NCBI GenBank assembly: GCA_022615255.1
Contig: JAKEHC010000023.1
Coordinates: forward strand, 1-7,041
Length of the DNA stretch: 7,041 nt
Direction: 5' to 3'
DNA from: Candidatus Dadabacteria bacterium
Lineage (GTDB): Bacteria; Desulfobacterota_D; UBA1144; Nemesobacterales; CSP1-2
A program made the position numbers and the translations under genes. Under the pieces are notes generated by a model. The model worked only from the letters and a program-made list of their open reading frames with translations. It made no database searches and was not told the DNA's origin. Positions 5,186-7,041 of this stretch are shown here, piece after piece (positions within the stretch are counted from its first letter, which is position 1; the number at the start of each line of letters is the position of its first letter).

Positions 5186-6229
5186 ATGGATATTATAGAG
5201 ATTGATGGTTCATTTGGGGAGGGAGGCGGTCAGATTTTAAGAACATCCCTATCACTCTCAATCCTTGCTGGAAAACCGTTTGAGATGATAAACATAAGAG
5301 CGAAAAGAGAGAAACCAGGTCTGCGCCCTCAGCACCTTGCATCCGTACACTCGGCAGCGAGGATAAGCTCGGCTTATGTAGATGGTGGAGAGCCTCGTTC
5401 ACTGAGACTCAGGTTTATTCCAAAGAATGTAAAATCAGGAGGGTATGAGTTTGATATAGGTACCGCAGGAGCGGTATCACTAGTTTTTCAGACTGTCTTT
5501 TTTCCATTAGCGCTTAAGGGTAAATCAAGCTCTATCGTATCCATAAGGGGCGGCACTCATGTCCCATTAAGCCCAAGCATAGAGTTTCTTGAAGAAGAAT
5601 GGCTTCTGTTTATGAAGCGGATAGGGTTTCGTGGAGACGTGAAGTTGAAGCGCGCAGGCTTTTATCCAAAAGGGGGCGGAGAATTAATCACGAGCATCGA
5701 GCCTGTAGAGTCCATTTCCCCACTCGAGCTTAAAGAAAGAGGCGATCTTTTGAGAGTATTTGGAATCTCGGCGGTGGGAGGGCTTTCGAAAGAGGTTGCA
5801 GAAAGGGGGAGAGAGAGGGTTCTTCAAATACTCAGGGAAAACAACATTCCAAATGTTGTGAAAATAAGGGAACTACCGTCGTTTGGGAGGGGAGCAATCG
5901 TGTTTTTAAAAACGGTTTTTGAGAATACAATGGTGAGCCATAGCGCACTAGGAGAAATAGGGAAAAGAATGGAAGCTGTAGCGGAGGAGGCGTGCCAGAA
6001 GATGATTAGCTTTCTTAAAGGTGACGCAACAGTTGATGAAAACATGGGAGACCAGCTTACCCTGCCGCTTTCACTAGCAACAGGCAGATCGTTCTTTAAA
6101 GTTCCAAAAATTACTTCTCATCTTAAAACCAATGCCGAGGTTGTAAAAAGGTTCTTGCACGATGTCAAAATCCAATTTGAAAGGAATGAGGTCACAATAG
6201 AGGGAATCGGGAGAGGGGCTGAGAATTAG
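5186..6229 (+). CDS. rtcA: RNA 3'-terminal phosphate cyclase RtcA
   Basis: RtcA uses ATP to convert an RNA 3'-phosphate to a 2',3'-cyclic phosphate through a covalent histidine-AMP intermediate. It can also adenylylate 5'-phosphate ends. The 347 residues cover the full family length (about 340). Visible motifs are IDGSFGEGGGQILRT (residues 6-20), PGLRPQHLASVH (44-55), GGTHVPLSPSIEFLEE in the middle, and the C-terminal TSHLKTNAEVVKRFL with H312, the expected AMP-accepting histidine. The ATG at 5186 gives the canonical N-terminus. The only SD-like run, AGGGTGA, ends 19 bases upstream, which is too far to help. In E. coli rtcA is in an operon with rtcB; here it is about 3 kb away, monocistronic or nearly so, and divergent from a flavin protein gene. 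It likely prepares or maintains RNA ends for RtcB. Confidence 0.98.
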   Translation: MDIIEIDGSFGEGGGQILRTSLSLSILAGKPFEMINIRAKREKPGLRPQHLASVHSAARISSAYVDGGEPRSLRLRFIPKNVKSGGYEFDIGTAGAVSLVFQTVFFPLALKGKSSSIVSIRGGTHVPLSPSIEFLEEEWLLFMKRIGFRGDVKLKRAGFYPKGGGELITSIEPVESISPLELKERGDLLRVFGISAVGGLSKEVAERGRERVLQILRENNIPNVVKIRELPSFGRGAIVFLKTVFENTMVSHSALGEIGKRMEAVAEEACQKMISFLKGDATVDENMGDQLTLPLSLATGRSFFKVPKITSHLKTNAEVVKRFLHDVKIQFERNEVTIEGIGRGAEN

Positions 6230-6246
6230 GGATTCGAGAAAAAACC

Positions 6247-6358
6247 TTAGAATTTCATAATTGTAATCACAATCCACTCGTCTGATGTCTTAAATTCTGA
6301 CAAATGCGTTTCCGTGGAAAGTAGTATCTGCTTACAAGACCCTTTTAAATTCTAACAA
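6247..6358. repeat. AAATTCTRA repeats upstream of the deacylase sigma-54 promoter
   Basis: TTAAATTCTGACAA (6290-6303) and TTAAATTCTAACAA (6345-6358) agree at 13 of 14 bases and are 55 bases apart. The inverted core TTAGAATTT occurs at 6247-6255. The copies lie roughly 155, 110 and 55 bases upstream of the predicted sigma-54 start at 6405, the range where enhancer-binding activators sit. The first two copies can also pair as a 9-bp stem around a small hairpin (ATTGT/ACAAT at 6260-6273), so part may be rtcA 3' structure, though no T-run follows. Confidence 0.45.
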
Positions 6359-6378
6359 CCTAGGTAAAAAGTTTTTAG

Positions 6379-6394
6379 TGGCATACGGCTTGCA
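6379..6394 (+). promoter_or_regulatory. sigma-54 (-24/-12) promoter for the YbaK-type deacylase
   Basis: TGGCATACGGCTTGCA keeps TGGCA and TTGCA with GG (6380-6381) and GC (6392-6393) exactly 12 bases apart. It agrees with the rtcB site at 12 of 16 bases. The start would lie near 6405 with a 55-base leader ending in a strong SD. A sigma-70 reading (TTGCAT with TATAGA) uses the same bases but is much poorer. Confidence 0.72.
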
Positions 6395-6459
6395 TATTTA
6401 TTATATTACTTATATAGAATGTACAAAAATCTATAGTCAAAAGGAGGTGAGATTAAATA

Positions 6460-6960
6460 ATGTCTATTTCAGCAAAATTAAGAGATTATCTGGATCAGAA
6501 CCACATCAAGTACACTTTAATCACTCACTCAAAAGCCTACACTGCACAGGAAATGGCGGCTGTAATGCATGTACCCGGCAAGGAATTAGCTAAGGTTGTT
6601 ATTCTGAAGATGGATGGAAGCTTCGCAATGGCAGTCATACCCGCGCCACATAAGATAGATCTTGAAAGGTTAAGAGATGCAACTGGAGTCAAACAGGTCG
6701 AGCTTGCATCTGAAAAGGAGTTTCAGAAACTTTTTCCGGACTGCGAGGTTGGTGCTATGCCGCCATTTGGCAACTTATACGGATTACCAATCTATGCCGC
6801 AAACCCTTTGGAAAAGGACAAGGAGATCGTTTTCAACGCAGGGAGCCACACCGAGGCTATACGCATGCAATATGAAGACTTTGCAAGATTGGTTAAGCCA
6901 ACCTTGATTGACTTTACCTCAGAAAAGGAATATGGGACTAAACTTAAAGAGCAAAGTTGA
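6460..6960 (+). CDS. YbaK/EbsC-family aminoacyl-tRNA deacylase
   Basis: Members of this family hydrolyse wrongly charged aminoacyl-tRNA (for example Cys-tRNAPro by YbaK). The 166-residue single-domain protein shows the family pattern: THSKAYTAQEMA (residues 22-33), VPGKELAKVVILKMDG with the conserved K45, PAPHKIDLERL, the core GAMPPFGNLYGLPIY and FNAGSHTEAIRM. Specificity cannot be read from sequence, and the proteins most like this in layout are poorly characterised. The ATG at 6460 has a near-perfect AAGGAGGTGA ending nine bases upstream. A sigma-54 promoter at 6379-6394 and AAATTCTRA repeats lie upstream. The link with the RNA-repair genes suggests a role in tRNA quality under stress, which is inference. 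The remaining bases 6961-7041 hold only a weak hairpin (AAGATA/TATCTT, 7003-7020). Confidence 0.92.
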   Translation: MSISAKLRDYLDQNHIKYTLITHSKAYTAQEMAAVMHVPGKELAKVVILKMDGSFAMAVIPAPHKIDLERLRDATGVKQVELASEKEFQKLFPDCEVGAMPPFGNLYGLPIYAANPLEKDKEIVFNAGSHTEAIRMQYEDFARLVKPTLIDFTSEKEYGTKLKEQS

Positions 6961-7041
6961 TAATCAGGAATTCTCAACGATGTTTAATATGTCGGATTCT
7001 TAAAGATACGAATATATCTTCACTTAGCTGAAACCTTAGTC

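Overview
The window carries nine protein genes separated by AT-rich gaps. It looks like a moderately AT-rich bacterium with a sigma-54 system. Most genes have strong Shine-Dalgarno (SD) sites of the GGAGGTG type, there are TATAAT-like and sigma-54-like promoters, and one small protein carries the TFPASDP motif that I associate with bacteria. A Desulfobacterota- or Dadabacteria-like origin is only a guess; an archaeon is less likely. No rRNA, tRNA, CRISPR array, insertion sequence or origin was found.

Layout. Bases 199-2121 (+) hold archease followed by the RNA ligase RtcB. Bases 2187-2498 (-) encode an MTH1187-type thiamine-binding protein converging on rtcB, and 2783-3187 (-) a stand-alone response-regulator receiver. 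Bases 3486-4096 (-) hold two small proteins of unknown function. A gap of about 550 bases without a gene follows. Then come a PNPOx-like flavin split-barrel protein (4651-5055, -), divergent from the RNA 3'-terminal phosphate cyclase RtcA (5186-6229, +), and a YbaK/EbsC-type aminoacyl-tRNA deacylase (6460-6960, +).

Theme. Three genes belong to RNA end repair: archease, rtcB and rtcA. A fourth, the YbaK-type protein, probably acts on mischarged tRNA. The most striking signal is regulatory. Almost identical sigma-54 (-24/-12) promoters, TGGCAT-N5/6-TTGC(A/T) with the exact 12-base GG-to-GC spacing, lie 30-58 bases upstream of rtcB, of the YbaK-type gene and of the small-protein pair. A weaker match precedes the thiamine-binding gene. 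In E. coli the rtcBA operon is sigma-54 dependent under RtcR, so the sequence suggests a small sigma-54 RNA-repair/tRNA-quality regulon spread over this locus. Here rtcA seems instead to use an extended -10 sigma-70 promoter. A second signal is that the three RNA-repair genes lack recognisable SD sites while all six other genes have strong ones.

The enhancer-binding activator and rpoN are not in the window. All promoter and regulon statements are read by eye from the sequence.
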